DNA of 64,000 bases from Bacillus mojavensis RO-H-1 = KCTC 3706. GTDB taxonomy: Bacteria; Bacillota; Bacilli; Bacillales; Bacillaceae. Position numbers and translations under genes: made by a program. The stretch is taken from NCBI RefSeq assembly GCF_000245335.1, contig NZ_JH600286.1, positions 1 through 64,000 of the forward strand. Direction: 5' to 3'. How positions within the stretch are numbered: position 1 is the stretch's first letter; each line of letters opens with the position of its first letter. Below the pieces are notes generated by a model. That model saw only the letters and a list, made by a program, of their open reading frames with translations, was not told the DNA's origin and did not search any database. Below, piece by piece: positions 26,283-35,662 of the stretch.

Positions 26283-26991
26283 CCTTTAATACGTAGTCCG
26301 GGTAGTCTGTGACAATCCCGTCGACGCCCATGGCCTGCAGTTTGGCTGCTGTTTTCTGATGCTTTACTGTCCATGCAAACACTTTTAATCCATTTTTATG
26401 GGCGGAAGCGATCATGAGACGATTGAGACGTGTGTATTTGATATTGATATAATTTGCGAAAGCTTTGCAGGCTTTCAGCTGATTTCTGGACAGCATGCCA
26501 AAATTCGGTCTTGTAATAACGGCTGTCGGAATCGATGGATAAAGCTCGCGGAACCTTTGGATGGAACGGAAACCAAAGGATTGAACAATATTGTTAATAG
26601 AAAAAGAAAATTGTCCTAACAGCTGTCCCACTTCTTCTTCAATCCCGATTTGCGAAGGGTGACCCTTTAGTTCAATTAAAAGGCCGATTTTTTTGTGGTA
26701 GCGCTTGAGCACCGCCTCCAGAGTTGGGATTTTTTCTCCTTGAAAAGCGGGGCCGTACCAGCTTCCTGCATCAAGTGCCTGCAGCTCCTTCAGTGTAAAA
26801 TCCTTAACAAAGCCTGAGCCGTTTGTTGTCCGGTCCACTCTGTCATCGTGTATAACGACAATCTGCCTGTCTTTTGTAAGCTGGACATCCAGCTCAATCA
26901 TATCTGCATTCATTTCTGCCGCGAGATCAAATGCAGCAATTGTATTTTCGGGAGCGTAGCCGGATGCTCCGCGGTGGGCAATGGTGTACAA
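26266..26991 (-). CDS. yhdW: YhdW, glycerophosphodiester phosphodiesterase
   Basis: Glycerophosphoryl diester phosphodiesterase, 241 residues, of the cytosolic type without signal peptide. The catalytic His is in AHRGASGYAPENT, metal-binding Glu/Asp in IELDVQLTKD, and the second His in VVIHDDRVDRTTNG; IELKG and VFAWTV follow as usual. Hydrolyses glycerophosphodiesters from phospholipid turnover. First gene of the yhdW-yhdV-yhdU operon; the link to the fluoride channels is only positional. Confidence 0.9.
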   Translation of the reverse strand: MYTIAHRGASGYAPENTIAAFDLAAEMNADMIELDVQLTKDRQIVVIHDDRVDRTTNGSGFVKDFTLKELQALDAGSWYGPAFQGEKIPTLEAVLKRYHKKIGLLIELKGHPSQIGIEEEVGQLLGQFSFSINNIVQSFGFRSIQRFRELYPSIPTAVITRPNFGMLSRNQLKACKAFANYINIKYTRLNRLMIASAHKNGLKVFAWTVKHQKTAAKLQAMGVDGIVTDYPDYVLKDGKHE

Positions 26992-27176
26992 GCTTGTCAG
27001 CTCCTCATATGGGCATTTCTGTTATTGTATCAAATCCATATATGCGCCGCGATACCAACTTGTGAATTTTTTTCTGTCATAGTTGAATAGTCCAGGCTGA
27101 CCGCAACGTATAACTGAAATAGGAACACCCATCGTATCCAAGCATACTTCTACAGAAAAATAGTGCTTTCGACATA

Positions 27177-27204
27177 TTCACAAAATATTCTGTTACTTTA
27201 TAAT
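27177..27204 (+). promoter_or_regulatory. SigA promoter of yhdX
   Basis: TTCACA (27177-27182), 16-nt spacer, TATAAT (27199-27204), about 20 nt upstream of the yhdX start. Confidence 0.65.
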
Positions 27205-27225
27205 AGCAAAAAAGGAGGCGAGATC

Positions 27226-27333
27226 ATGGGAAAAGGGAGAATCAGAGTGGAGGAAAGAATTAAGGCCGAAACAGATGCTGAAATGCAAAAAGCAACTCTC
27301 CTTGATCAGACACAAACGAAAAAAAGTAAGTGA
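27226..27333 (+). CDS. yhdX: YhdX, small charged peptide
   Basis: 35-residue hydrophilic peptide (MGKGRIRVEERIKAETDAEM... ending TKKSK), function unknown. It has a near-perfect AAAGGAGGCG ribosome site 7 nt before the ATG, its own SigA-type promoter and its own GC-rich terminator, so it is a complete small gene. Confidence 0.85.
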   Translation: MGKGRIRVEERIKAETDAEMQKATLLDQTQTKKSK

Positions 27334-27376
27334 CTGTCCCTATTGAATCTGGCTGAATGGTTAAAATGAGAAATTG

Positions 27377-27399
27377 CCCCGGCGCTCCGCCGGGGTTTT
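27377..27399 (+). terminator. Terminator of yhdX
   Basis: CCCCGGCG (27377-27384), loop CTC, CGCCGGGG (27388-27395), then TTTT. Confidence 0.88.
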
Positions 27400-27486
27400 G
27401 TATATTATAAAGAAGACATTTAGAGGAGCATTTTGCCGAATGTTTTAGTATAATAAACATTCGATTGGGATAGAGGGGAGACTGCC

Positions 27487-28602
27487 ATGCTAGATTATCT
27501 GCAGCAATATTTCACGCTTGATAAAATCATTCAAACCGGCATCAGTTTGGCAATTTTGCTGTTGTTTCTTATACTAAGAAAATTGTTTACAAGATATCTC
27601 TTTAATTTGCTTTTTAATATGACAAACAAACCGAAAACTGAAATTTTTAAACAGGTGGTTGTGGCATTCGATAAGCCTGCCAGATGGTTTTTTGTTGCCT
27701 TAGGGCTGTTTTTGGCGATCCGTTATTCACCGTTTTTAGATGAGCAGATGCCGCTGATCAGCAAAATATATCGCTCGCTGATTGTAGCGCTGTTGTGCTG
27801 GGGGCTTTGTAATTTGACTGCTACATCATCTTTTATTTTTCATAAAGTGAATCAGCGCTTCGAACTGGATATGGATGACATTCTGGCGCCGTTTTTGTCT
27901 AAACTGCTCCGTTTTGTCATTATAGCGCTCAGTGTGAGCGTGATCGCCCAGGAATTTAATTATGACGTCAATGGGTTTGTGGCTGGTCTTGGGCTTGGCG
28001 GATTGGCTTTTGCGCTAGCTGCGAAAGACACGATCAGCAACTTCTTTGGCGGGATCATCATTATCACTGAAAAACCGTTTACAATCGGTGATTGGGTGGA
28101 AACGGCGACAGTGACAGGATCTGTAGAGGATATTACCTTCAGAAGCACAAGATTCAGAACAGCGCAGGGTGCGCTAGTAACGGTGCCAAATTCCACGCTG
28201 TCGATGGAAGCCATCACGAACTGGACGAGAATGACCAAGCGCCAGATTACGTTTTCCATTCATGTATCCTACGCTACGCCAATTGAGAACCTTGAACGCT
28301 CTATTCGTTCTCTCAGAACAATGCTCTTAGAGCATGAGGGCGTTCATAATGAAACGATCATGGTCAATTTTGATACGTTTGCCGACAGCTATTACAATTT
28401 ATTTTTCAACTTCTATACAAAAACAACGGTTTGGGCTGAAAACCTCGATATTAGAGAGGACATCAACTATAAAATCATCGAAATCCTTGGCGCAGAGGGT
28501 GTCGAGTTTGCATATCCCGGCCAAATGGTTGTTGTAAAGCAAAAGCACCAAAACGATCCGTTTCAAGTGAATCTAAATAAAGAGGAAAAGGAACGGGCAT
28601 AA
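27487..28602 (+). CDS. yhdY: YhdY, MscS-family mechanosensitive channel
   Basis: Small-conductance mechanosensitive channel family protein, 371 residues, that opens on osmotic downshock. About four hydrophobic helices in the first 200 residues. The pore-lining helix is glycine/alanine-rich (FVAGLGLGGLAFALAAKDTI), followed by the MscS beta domain (IITEKPFTIGDWVE, VTVPNSTLSMEAITNWTR). ATG 27487 follows AGAGGGGAG. Single-gene unit. Confidence 0.9.
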   Translation: MLDYLQQYFTLDKIIQTGISLAILLLFLILRKLFTRYLFNLLFNMTNKPKTEIFKQVVVAFDKPARWFFVALGLFLAIRYSPFLDEQMPLISKIYRSLIVALLCWGLCNLTATSSFIFHKVNQRFELDMDDILAPFLSKLLRFVIIALSVSVIAQEFNYDVNGFVAGLGLGGLAFALAAKDTISNFFGGIIIITEKPFTIGDWVETATVTGSVEDITFRSTRFRTAQGALVTVPNSTLSMEAITNWTRMTKRQITFSIHVSYATPIENLERSIRSLRTMLLEHEGVHNETIMVNFDTFADSYYNLFFNFYTKTTVWAENLDIREDINYKIIEILGAEGVEFAYPGQMVVVKQKHQNDPFQVNLNKEEKERA

Positions 28603-28607
28603 AAAAG

Positions 28608-28641
28608 AAAGACTTCGTCTGCAAAGAGGCGAAGTCTTTTT
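28608..28641 (+). terminator. Terminator of yhdY
   Basis: AAAGACTTCG (28608-28617) pairs with CGAAGTCTTT (28630-28639), followed by T. Confidence 0.85.
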
Positions 28642-28684
28642 CATGGTAAAATAAGAGAAAACATGACTGTAAGGCGGTGTTGAA

Positions 28685-29428
28685 TTGGAAGCATTCAGAA
28701 ACATGCTGAATGAAGCACAGCGAATTGTCGTGCTGACCGGAGCGGGAATGAGCACAGAATCAGGCATACCCGATTTTCGCTCAGCCGGCGGCATCTGGAC
28801 TGAGGATGCCTCAAGGATGGAGGCGATGAGCCTCGATTATTTTTTAAGCCAACCGCGTCTGTTTTGGCCAAAGTTCAAAGAATTGTTTCAAATGAAGTTG
28901 AGCGGGAGCTTTGAACCGAATGAAGGGCATTTGCTTTTGGCTGAACTGGAGAAACAAGGGAAGCAGGTGGATATATTCACACAAAACATTGACGGCCTTC
29001 ATAGAAAAGCCGGCAGCAGACATGTATACGAATTGCATGGCTCTATCCAAACAGCGAGCTGTCTCTCATGCGGCGCCCGATATGATCTCCCTCATTTGCT
29101 GAAGCATGATGTGCCGGAGTGTACTGCGGTCGGACATGACGGTGAGGTGTGCGGAACGGTATTAAAAACCGATGTCGTTCTGTTTGGCGATGCCGTTTTG
29201 CATTTTGACACGCTTTATGAAAAGCTGGATAAAGCCGACCTATTATTGGTAATCGGCACGTCTCTTGAAGTTGCTCCCGCCAGATTTGTGCCTGAGGATG
29301 CAAGCCGGATTCCAGGCATTAATAAAGCTATTATTAACCTGGAGCCGACGTACTGCGACAGTTTGTTTGATTTCGTCATCCATCAAAAAATCGGAGAGTT
29401 TGCCCGGAGCTTGGGCATAAAAAAGTGA
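28685..29428 (+). CDS. srtN: SrtN, NAD-dependent protein deacetylase (sirtuin)
   Basis: Sir2-family deacylase, 247 residues, that deacetylates proteins such as AcsA with use of NAD. Motifs in order: GAGMSTESGIPDFRS (NAD site), TQNIDGLH, catalytic His in YELHGSIQ, zinc cysteines in CLSCGARYD and a later CTAVGHDGEVCG, then IGTSLEVAPA. It starts at TTG 28685 after AAGGCGGTG. A likely -10 (TAAAAT) lies near 28650. Confidence 0.94.
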   Translation: MEAFRNMLNEAQRIVVLTGAGMSTESGIPDFRSAGGIWTEDASRMEAMSLDYFLSQPRLFWPKFKELFQMKLSGSFEPNEGHLLLAELEKQGKQVDIFTQNIDGLHRKAGSRHVYELHGSIQTASCLSCGARYDLPHLLKHDVPECTAVGHDGEVCGTVLKTDVVLFGDAVLHFDTLYEKLDKADLLLVIGTSLEVAPARFVPEDASRIPGINKAIINLEPTYCDSLFDFVIHQKIGEFARSLGIKK

Positions 29429-29456
29429 GGCCGCAGATAAGCGCCTCACTTTTTTA
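29420..29456. terminator. Bidirectional terminator srtN/yheN
   Basis: AAGTGAGGC (29423-29431) pairs with GCCTCACTT (29443-29451), with A and T tracts on either side. Confidence 0.88.
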
Positions 29457-30302
29457 TTCGTGAACAGGAACCATTGTGTCTTTTAACACACCGAAGGAAT
29501 AGCCCTTTTCTTTCAGTTTATGGATGAGCACCGGCAGTGCGTTTACTGTAGCAGGAAGATCGTGCATGAGAATCACATACGGCCGATTTGAATGGCTGTG
29601 TTCCATATTGTCAAGCTGCTGCAGTACTTCCGCTACGTATGTTGAGTTGCGGTATTTCCAGTCCATGCTGTCAATCGTCCAATCCCAGTACACAAAACCG
29701 TCTTTTTCTAGATTGCGAATTTGTGAATCTGTAAGAGACGGCTTGCTCCCGTAGGGCGTTCTGACGAGATCGGTGCGATAGCCTGTAATGCTTTCCAGTG
29801 TGTCACGCGCCTGCTGCATTTCTTTTAGCGGCGATGTCGGCGTTTGATAAAACAATTTGTTATTATGCGTGACTCCGTGTAAGCCGAGTGCATGCCCTTC
29901 ATTTTCGGCCCTTTTAACCGCGTGTTTGAATTCATTCATTCGCGGTGACAGCATAAAAAATGTCGCTTTTACATCGGCGCTTTTCAGTACGTCCAGCAAG
30001 CGGTTTGTATAGGCTGATGGGCCATCATCGAATGTTAAGTAAACCGTTTTGTCTCCCATATTTTGTTCGGTCTGCAAATGTTTTATCAGCAGGCCTGGGG
30101 AGTCGTCTTTCAGCTTCAGGCTTTCCTTCTCATCACGAAGCTGGCTGTTTGTTGTGACAGTGATTTCTTTTGCTTTCGAGGAGCTATTGGAATAACCTAA
30201 AATCACCATAAGCAAAAGCAGCACACATAAAACTGCTAAACTTGCAAATTTAAAAGCAAGCGAAACTGCAGAAGGAGAAGCGTCTCCTCTCGTTTGTCGC
30301 AT
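29454..30302 (-). CDS. yheN: YheN, membrane-anchored polysaccharide deacetylase
   Basis: NodB-type (CE4) deacetylase, 282 residues, anchored by one N-terminal membrane helix (about 15-38). Metal and catalytic motifs are present: TFDDGPS (Asp pair), GLHGVTHNNK (His pair), RTPYGSKP, and the later LMHDL His. The likely substrate is peptidoglycan N-acetyl groups, by analogy. ATG 30302 follows GGAGAG. Confidence 0.88.
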   Translation of the reverse strand: MRQTRGDASPSAVSLAFKFASLAVLCVLLLLMVILGYSNSSSKAKEITVTTNSQLRDEKESLKLKDDSPGLLIKHLQTEQNMGDKTVYLTFDDGPSAYTNRLLDVLKSADVKATFFMLSPRMNEFKHAVKRAENEGHALGLHGVTHNNKLFYQTPTSPLKEMQQARDTLESITGYRTDLVRTPYGSKPSLTDSQIRNLEKDGFVYWDWTIDSMDWKYRNSTYVAEVLQQLDNMEHSHSNRPYVILMHDLPATVNALPVLIHKLKEKGYSFGVLKDTMVPVHE

Positions 30303-30584
30303 ATCAATCTCTCCAGTGGCATAAAATCTCTACATACCGCTGTATTGGCAACTCTGAAGGTGCCATTGTTTACAACCTATGTATTACGAGTCAAGTATAC
30401 AGGAATAAAACTGGAAAGAACATAGAAAAAATGTCGAAATGTCAGATTTTAAGGAAAAAATAATCTCCTTCCCAGCTATCGAGCTCTTGATCTTTCTGTT
30501 TTTCAGCTGGTTTGATATGGTAGAATGAGTGACAATGACAGCTTGATTAGACATCATGATAAATACGAAAAAGGGAGGGCTTAT

Positions 30585-31436
30585 ATGAAGATTTTAGTTA
30601 ATGGCCAGCTGGTGGAGCGGAACGAGGCATCCATTGATGTGGAAGATCGCGGTTATCAGTTTGGAGACGGAATCTACGAGGTTATCAGGGTGTATAAAGG
30701 AGTATTATTCGGCTTACGCGAGCATGCGGAGCGTTTATTCAGAAGCGCGGCTGAGATCGGAATTTCACTGCCGTTCAGTTTAGAAGATTTAGAGTGGGAC
30801 CTGCAAAAGCTTGTGCAGGAAAATGCGGTCAGCGACGGAGCGGTTTACATTCAAACCACCAGAGGGGTTGCTCCGCGAAAACACCAATATGAAGCGGGGC
30901 TTAAGCCGCAGACGACTGCCTATACATTTTCTGTTAAAAAGCCTGAACAGGAGCAGGCATATGGCGTTTCTGCCATCACGGATGAGGATCTTCGCTGGCT
31001 GAGATGCGATATTAAAAGTCTGAATTTACTGTATAATGTGATGGCAAAACAGAAAGCCTATGAAGCGGGAGCATTTGAAGGCATTTTAATAAGAGACGGA
31101 ATTGTTACAGAAGGTACATCTTCTAATGTTTATGCCGTTTTAAACGGTACGGTGCGGACGCATCCGGCAAACCGAATGATTCTCAATGGGATTACACGAA
31201 AGAATATTTTGGATCTCATCGTAAAGAACGGCATAGAGCTTGATGAAAAGCCCGTTACTGAGGAAGAGCTGAGACAGGCGGACGAAATCTTTATTTCTTC
31301 AACGACGGCAGAAATTATTCCGGTTGTGACGCTTGATGGGAAATCAGTCGGAAGCGGAGTGCCCGGACCGGTGACAAAACAGCTGCAGGCGGCTTTTCAA
31401 GAATGCATTCAGCAGGCAGCCCGCGTATCATTTTAA
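30585..31436 (+). CDS. dat: Dat, D-amino acid aminotransferase
   Basis: Fold-type IV PLP enzyme that converts D-alanine and 2-oxoglutarate to pyruvate and D-glutamate, supplying cell-wall D-Glu. 283 residues from ATG 30585, preceded by GGGAGGG; the open frame extends 20 codons upstream without a ribosome site. The PLP lysine is Lys144 in [25 protein letters not shown] and [10 protein letters not shown] are family signatures. Confidence 0.95.
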   Translation: MKILVNGQLVERNEASIDVEDRGYQFGDGIYEVIRVYKGVLFGLREHAERLFRSAAEIGISLPFSLEDLEWDLQKLVQENAVSDGAVYIQTTRGVAPRKHQYEAGLKPQTTAYTFSVKKPEQEQAYGVSAITDEDLRWLRCDIKSLNLLYNVMAKQKAYEAGAFEGILIRDGIVTEGTSSNVYAVLNGTVRTHPANRMILNGITRKNILDLIVKNGIELDEKPVTEEELRQADEIFISSTTAEIIPVVTLDGKSVGSGVPGPVTKQLQAAFQECIQQAARVSF

Positions 31437-31440
31437 TGAT

Positions 31441-31475
31441 AAAAAAGAGCCCGCTTTGCAAGCGGCGCTCTTTTT
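31441..31475. terminator. Bidirectional terminator dat/nhaC
   Basis: AAAGAGC-CCGCTT pairs with AAGCGG-C-GCTCTTT around loop TGC, with A and T tracts. Confidence 0.85.
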
Positions 31476-32835
31476 ATTTTTTTACATATCCAACTAAAAT
31501 TGAGATCATCGGGGATATATAGAGGAAGAATGCAAATGGGATATAATCAATCACGGGAACGCCAAGCGCGGTTGCCATAAAAGCCCCGCTGACGCCCCAA
31601 GGGATCAATGGATTAATCAAGGTTCCGCCGTCCTCTAATGATCTTGATAAAAACTTCCGCTGAATGTTTTGTTTGTCATATAAAGACTTAAAAGATTGTC
31701 CTGGTATTAATATAGATAAGTACTGTTCGCCTGTTGCAAGATTGACACCGATACTTGAGCAGACAGTTGCTGCAATGAGACTGCCCTTTGAACGGATTCC
31801 TTTCATCACACCCTCCAATAGTGCGGAGATCAGGCCGATTTTCTCCATTAAACCGCCGAGTGCAAAAGCGATCATAATAAGAGAAACTGAGCCCATCATG
31901 GATTGCAGTCCGCCTCTGTTGATGATTTTAGCGGCTGCCTCATTGTCAGTTTCGAACATGGTGCCATTTTGCAGGGCTGACATAAAAGCCTGAATGCTGC
32001 TGTCGGGAACGAAAATGGCTGTCAAAATTCCCGAGGAAATAATACCCGCAGTCAGAACGGGAATAACGGACACGCGCTTAATCGCCAGCAAAACAACTAA
32101 GAGCGGAGAAAGAAGCGCCCACGGTGTGACATTTGCTGCATTTTTTATTCCGGCAATAACGTGTGCAATATCACCTGTTGAAGCAGCGTCCGCTGAGACT
32201 GATAAACCAAGGAAGTAAAAAAGGACAACAGTGATCAGCAAGGCGGGAATGGTTGTGCCCATCATGTGGCGAATGTGTTCAAAGATTGATATTTCGCCTA
32301 TACCCGCAGCAAAATTTGTTGTATCCGACATCGGTGACATTTTATCACCAAAGCAAGCTCCGCAAATGACTGCCCCTGCCGTCCATTCGAGCGGAACGCC
32401 TGCCGCGCTTGCCACGCCAATTAGTGCCACGCCAATTGTACTTACTGTTGTCAGGCTTGAGCCGACAAGTGTGCTGATGATCATGCAGGAAAACAAAGCA
32501 GTCAAAAGAAGGTGGCTCGGTTCAATAAAGGACAATGCATAAACAGTAACGGACGGTATGGCGCCGCTGTACATCCAAGCGCCGATTAAGATACCGATCA
32601 GTGCCAGAACGATAATCGGCTGTACACCGTTTTTAATCCCGCTAACAATTCCTTTTTCAAGGCTGTTCCAGGAAAAACCGTACCATAAACCAGCTGCTGA
32701 AAGCAGGACAACGCATAGGAACAGCGGGATATGCGGTTCTGTATGAAGAAAAAATAAGCAGGAGATAATGACTCCTAACATGAATATAAATAAACCGACG
32801 GCTAACGGAAACGTCAGCTTTTTTTGAGAATCCAA
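31474..32835 (-). CDS. nhaC: NhaC, Na+/H+ antiporter
   Basis: NhaC-family sodium/proton antiporter, 453 residues, about 11-12 membrane helices; expels sodium in exchange for protons. SSLTTVSTIGVALIGVA and CGACFGDKMSPMSDTTN are the ion-path motifs of the family, with the conserved Asp in FGDKMSPMSDT. It starts at TTG 32835, preceded by GGGGTG. nhaX follows the same strand just upstream. Confidence 0.93.
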   Translation of the reverse strand: MDSQKKLTFPLAVGLFIFMLGVIISCLFFLHTEPHIPLFLCVVLLSAAGLWYGFSWNSLEKGIVSGIKNGVQPIIVLALIGILIGAWMYSGAIPSVTVYALSFIEPSHLLLTALFSCMIISTLVGSSLTTVSTIGVALIGVASAAGVPLEWTAGAVICGACFGDKMSPMSDTTNFAAGIGEISIFEHIRHMMGTTIPALLITVVLFYFLGLSVSADAASTGDIAHVIAGIKNAANVTPWALLSPLLVVLLAIKRVSVIPVLTAGIISSGILTAIFVPDSSIQAFMSALQNGTMFETDNEAAAKIINRGGLQSMMGSVSLIMIAFALGGLMEKIGLISALLEGVMKGIRSKGSLIAATVCSSIGVNLATGEQYLSILIPGQSFKSLYDKQNIQRKFLSRSLEDGGTLINPLIPWGVSGAFMATALGVPVIDYIPFAFFLYISPMISILVGYVKK

Positions 32836-32943
32836 AACAACACCCCATCATTTTCTTTAATGCTTTTGTGCTTTTGGGCACGAAAGCATTATATCAGAAA
32901 AAAACGAAAATCCATATTTTTTCACAATTATGAATTTAAAAAA

Positions 32944-32964
32944 GCGAGCACATGGCGTGCTCAC
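32944..32964 (-). terminator. Terminator of nhaX
   Basis: GAGCAC (32946-32951) pairs with GTGCTC (32957-32962); on the minus strand the stem is followed by GCTTTTTT (from 32945 down). It overlaps the nhaX stop. Confidence 0.75.
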
Positions 32965-33461
32965 TTTACGATCAGAACCGGTATGTCTGATTTCGCCGAA
33001 AGTTTTTCACTTACACTTCCAAACAAAAGCTTCTTCAGTCTGTTTTGGTCTCTGCTTCCGGTTACAATCAGATCGGCTGAAACCCGGTTGGCATGCTCGA
33101 TAATTGATTCAGCCGGGTCACCTTCTAATATATCGATATCTCCCTCTGTCAGCTGATCATTCAGCATCATTCTGGCTTCGGCGATGACTTCTTCCGTACG
33201 GTCTTCATAAATCATTGGCTCCGGTGGCGCAACATCTGATATCAGCGGATCAGGAACACTTGTCATGCCTCCGCCAATATAGCTTGCCCCTGCTGCGGGC
33301 CTCGGCGGGTCGATGATGGTCTGGTTGTCTTTCATATCATGTGAATGGGCGACTGTAATGGCTGCATTTACCGTTTTCGCAAGATCAATGGCTGTCTGAA
33401 GCGCTTTCTTACTGTTTTCACTTCCGTCAAACGCAACAATAATACGGTCAGCATGAAACAT
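32961..33461 (-). CDS. nhaX: NhaX, universal stress protein family
   Basis: UspA-family nucleotide-binding protein, about 166 residues, associated with nhaC by position. IIVAFDGSENSKKALQ at the N-terminus and the ATP loop GSRDQNRLKKLLFGSVSEKL (G-2x-G-9x-G-S/T pattern) are clear. Two adjacent ATG codons (33464, 33461) follow AAAGGGTG; I use the second. Its own terminator separates it from nhaC. Confidence 0.9.
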   Translation of the reverse strand: MFHADRIIVAFDGSENSKKALQTAIDLAKTVNAAITVAHSHDMKDNQTIIDPPRPAAGASYIGGGMTSVPDPLISDVAPPEPMIYEDRTEEVIAEARMMLNDQLTEGDIDILEGDPAESIIEHANRVSADLIVTGSRDQNRLKKLLFGSVSEKLSAKSDIPVLIVK

Positions 33462-33540
33462 CATTCTCACCCTTTCAAAAACGTCGTACAATACAATACC
33501 CGAAATAAAATCTATTTAATCTTTTTCTCGGTAGTAATGA

Positions 33541-33568
33541 TTGACAAAAAAAGTTTTGTTTATATTAT
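33541..33568 (+). promoter_or_regulatory. SigA promoter of bmrBCD
   Basis: TTGACA (33541-33546), 16-nt spacer, TATTAT (33563-33568). It drives the leader peptide and, past the attenuator, bmrC and bmrD. AbrB control is known for this operon; I cannot see its site by eye. Confidence 0.75.
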
Positions 33569-33608
33569 GAAAAAAGAGTGAAAAATCAGAATGAATGGAG
33601 GGTTTGCT

Positions 33609-33689
33609 ATGCCAAGGAATGATATGTCTTACAGAACAGTTTCATATTGGCGCGGCAAACCCTTATTCTGTTTTTTTGATTTGGGTTAA
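33609..33689 (+). CDS. bmrB: BmrB, leader peptide of the bmrCD operon (possibly truncated)
   Basis: Leader peptide frame MPRNDMSYRTVSYWRGKPLF... of 26 codons from ATG 33609 (GGAGGG upstream); an in-frame ATG at 33591 gives 32 codons. In B. subtilis BmrB (YheJ, recalled as about 53 residues) is translated to control a downstream terminator when antibiotics stall ribosomes. Here the frame ends early. Removing one T from the seven-T run at 33671-33677 would extend it through LIWVNPRAEKRSVHHNR to TAA near 33730, just before the terminator, so a homopolymer error is possible. Confidence 0.6.
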   Translation: MPRNDMSYRTVSYWRGKPLFCFFDLG

Positions 33690-33730
33690 TCCGCGCGCCG
33701 AAAAGCGCTCTGTACATCATAATCGATAAC

Positions 33731-33764
33731 AAAAGGCATGGAGCTGACGCTTCATGCCTTTTTT
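33731..33764 (+). terminator. Attenuator terminator of bmrCD
   Basis: AAAAGGCATG (33731-33740) pairs with CATGCCTTTT (33753-33762), followed by T. It lies between bmrB and bmrC. Ribosome-dependent attenuation at such a terminator is the described control of this operon. The interval 33765-33904 holds no other gene that I can support. Confidence 0.85.
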
Positions 33765-33904
33765 ATATACAAAATCTTAAGAAAGACAGGTGTATCGGAT
33801 GTGAAGACAAATACAGAGGCAAGGATTGGTTATGACAAACTGAACGAAAAGAGCTGCAAGGAAAAAATAGAAGGCGGCTGACGAGATAAAGGAGATGGGG
33901 ATAG

Positions 33905-35662
33905 ATGTTTTCAGTATTGAAAAAGCTGGGCTGGTTTTTTAAAGCCTACTGGCTGCGCTATACGATTGCGATTGTGCTTTTATTATGTGTAAATGTACTT
34001 GAGATGTTTCCGCCTAAACTGTTGGGGAACGCCATCGACGATATGAAATCGGGGGAGTTTACCTCAGGCGGGCTGCTGTTTTATGTCAGCGTATTTTTAG
34101 GTTTGACGGCGGTGGTGTATATCATGTCTTATTTTTGGATGCACCAGCTGTTCGGCGGAGCGAATGTGATGGAGAAAATTCTCCGCTCTAAGCTGATGGG
34201 TCATTTGCTGAAAATGGCACCGCCGTTTTATGAAAAATACAGAACAGGAGATTTAATGGCGCGGGGGACAAATGATCTCCAGGCTGTCAGTTTAACGACG
34301 GGGTTTGGCATTTTGACATTAGTTGACTCCACGATGTTTATGATGACGATCTTTTTGACGATGGGATTTTTGATCAGCTGGAAGCTGACGCTTGCAGCCA
34401 TACTACCGCTACCCATTATGGCTGTTGCGATCAGCATATACGGAAGTAAAATTCATGAGAGGTTTACAGAGGCACAACATTCTTTCGGAGCGCTGAATGA
34501 CAGGGTGCTCGAATCGGTCTCTGGTGTGAGAGTGATTCGAGCTTATGTGCAGGAAACGAATGATGAACGCCGTTTTAATGAAATGACGGCCGACGTGTAC
34601 CGGAAGAATATGAAGGTAGCCTTTATCGATTCTCTGTTTGAGCCGACTGTTAAGCTGCTTGTCGGCGCCAGCTATCTGATTGGGCTGGGGTATGGAGCGT
34701 TTCTTGTTTTCCGCAATGAGCTGACGCTGGGCGAACTTGTTTCCTTTAATGTCTATTTGGGCATGATGATTTGGCCGATGTTTGCGATCGGTGAATTAAT
34801 TAATGTGATGCAGCGCGGCAACGCGTCCTTAGATCGGGTAAATGAAACCCTTTCTTATGAACCGGACGTGACAGATCCGAAGCGGCCGTCTGATCTAAAA
34901 GAGCCTGGAGACATCGTTTTCAGCCATGTCAGCTTTACATATCCAAGCTCAACAAATGTAAATATTAAGGATATTTCTTTTACCGTGCGAAAAGGGCAGA
35001 CTGTCGGGATTGCCGGTAAAACTGGGAGCGGGAAAACGACGATCATTAAGCAGCTTTTGCGCCAGTATCCAGCCGGTGAAGGGAGCATCACATGTTCAGG
35101 TGTGCCGATTGAGCAGATTCCTCTTGATCGGCTCCGCGGGTGGATTGGATATGTGCCACAGGATCATTTACTGTTTTCCCGGTCTGTAAAAGAAAACATC
35201 TTGTACGGAAAGCTTGACGCAAGTGATGCTGAGGTAAAGAAGGCTGTTTCAGAAGCTCATTTTGAAAAAGACTTGCAAATGCTTCCGGCCGGTCTGGAGA
35301 CAATGGTGGGTGAAAAAGGTGTCGCACTCTCTGGAGGGCAAAAACAAAGAATTTCAATCGCGAGGGCGCTGATGGCGAATCCGGAGATTTTAATCCTGGA
35401 TGATTCTCTTTCCGCTGTAGATGCGAAAACGGAGGCGGCCATTATCAGCAATATCAGGAAAAACCGCCAAGAGAAAACGACATTTATTCTGACGCACCGT
35501 TTATCCGCTGTGGAGCATGCCGATCTCATCCTTGTGATGGACGGCGGCGTGATTTCTGAGAGAGGCACACATCAAGAGCTGATGGCCAATAACGGATGGT
35601 ATCGGGAACAATACGAAAGGCAGCAGCTGTTCACTGCGGAAGAAGGGGGAGCAGGGGCATGA
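33905..35662 (+). CDS. bmrC: BmrC, multidrug ABC transporter half (degenerate site)
   Basis: Half-transporter of the heterodimeric multidrug exporter BmrC/BmrD (YheI/YheH). 585 residues: six membrane helices (about 15-310) and a nucleotide-binding domain with Walker A GKTGSGKTT, signature LSGGQKQR and Walker B LILDDSLSAVD. Asp500 replaces the catalytic Glu, so this half carries the degenerate ATP site. The ATG follows GGAGATGGGG. bmrD overlaps its stop by 4 bp. Confidence 0.95.
   Translation: MFSVLKKLGWFFKAYWLRYTIAIVLLLCVNVLEMFPPKLLGNAIDDMKSGEFTSGGLLFYVSVFLGLTAVVYIMSYFWMHQLFGGANVMEKILRSKLMGHLLKMAPPFYEKYRTGDLMARGTNDLQAVSLTTGFGILTLVDSTMFMMTIFLTMGFLISWKLTLAAILPLPIMAVAISIYGSKIHERFTEAQHSFGALNDRVLESVSGVRVIRAYVQETNDERRFNEMTADVYRKNMKVAFIDSLFEPTVKLLVGASYLIGLGYGAFLVFRNELTLGELVSFNVYLGMMIWPMFAIGELINVMQRGNASLDRVNETLSYEPDVTDPKRPSDLKEPGDIVFSHVSFTYPSSTNVNIKDISFTVRKGQTVGIAGKTGSGKTTIIKQLLRQYPAGEGSITCSGVPIEQIPLDRLRGWIGYVPQDHLLFSRSVKENILYGKLDASDAEVKKAVSEAHFEKDLQMLPAGLETMVGEKGVALSGGQKQRISIARALMANPEILILDDSLSAVDAKTEAAIISNIRKNRQEKTTFILTHRLSAVEHADLILVMDGGVISERGTHQELMANNGWYREQYERQQLFTAEEGGAGA

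Noticed and set aside
26992..27225. Fluoride riboswitch for the yhdWVU operon
   Set aside because: I could not find the conserved fluoride aptamer pattern upstream of yhdW on the minus strand.
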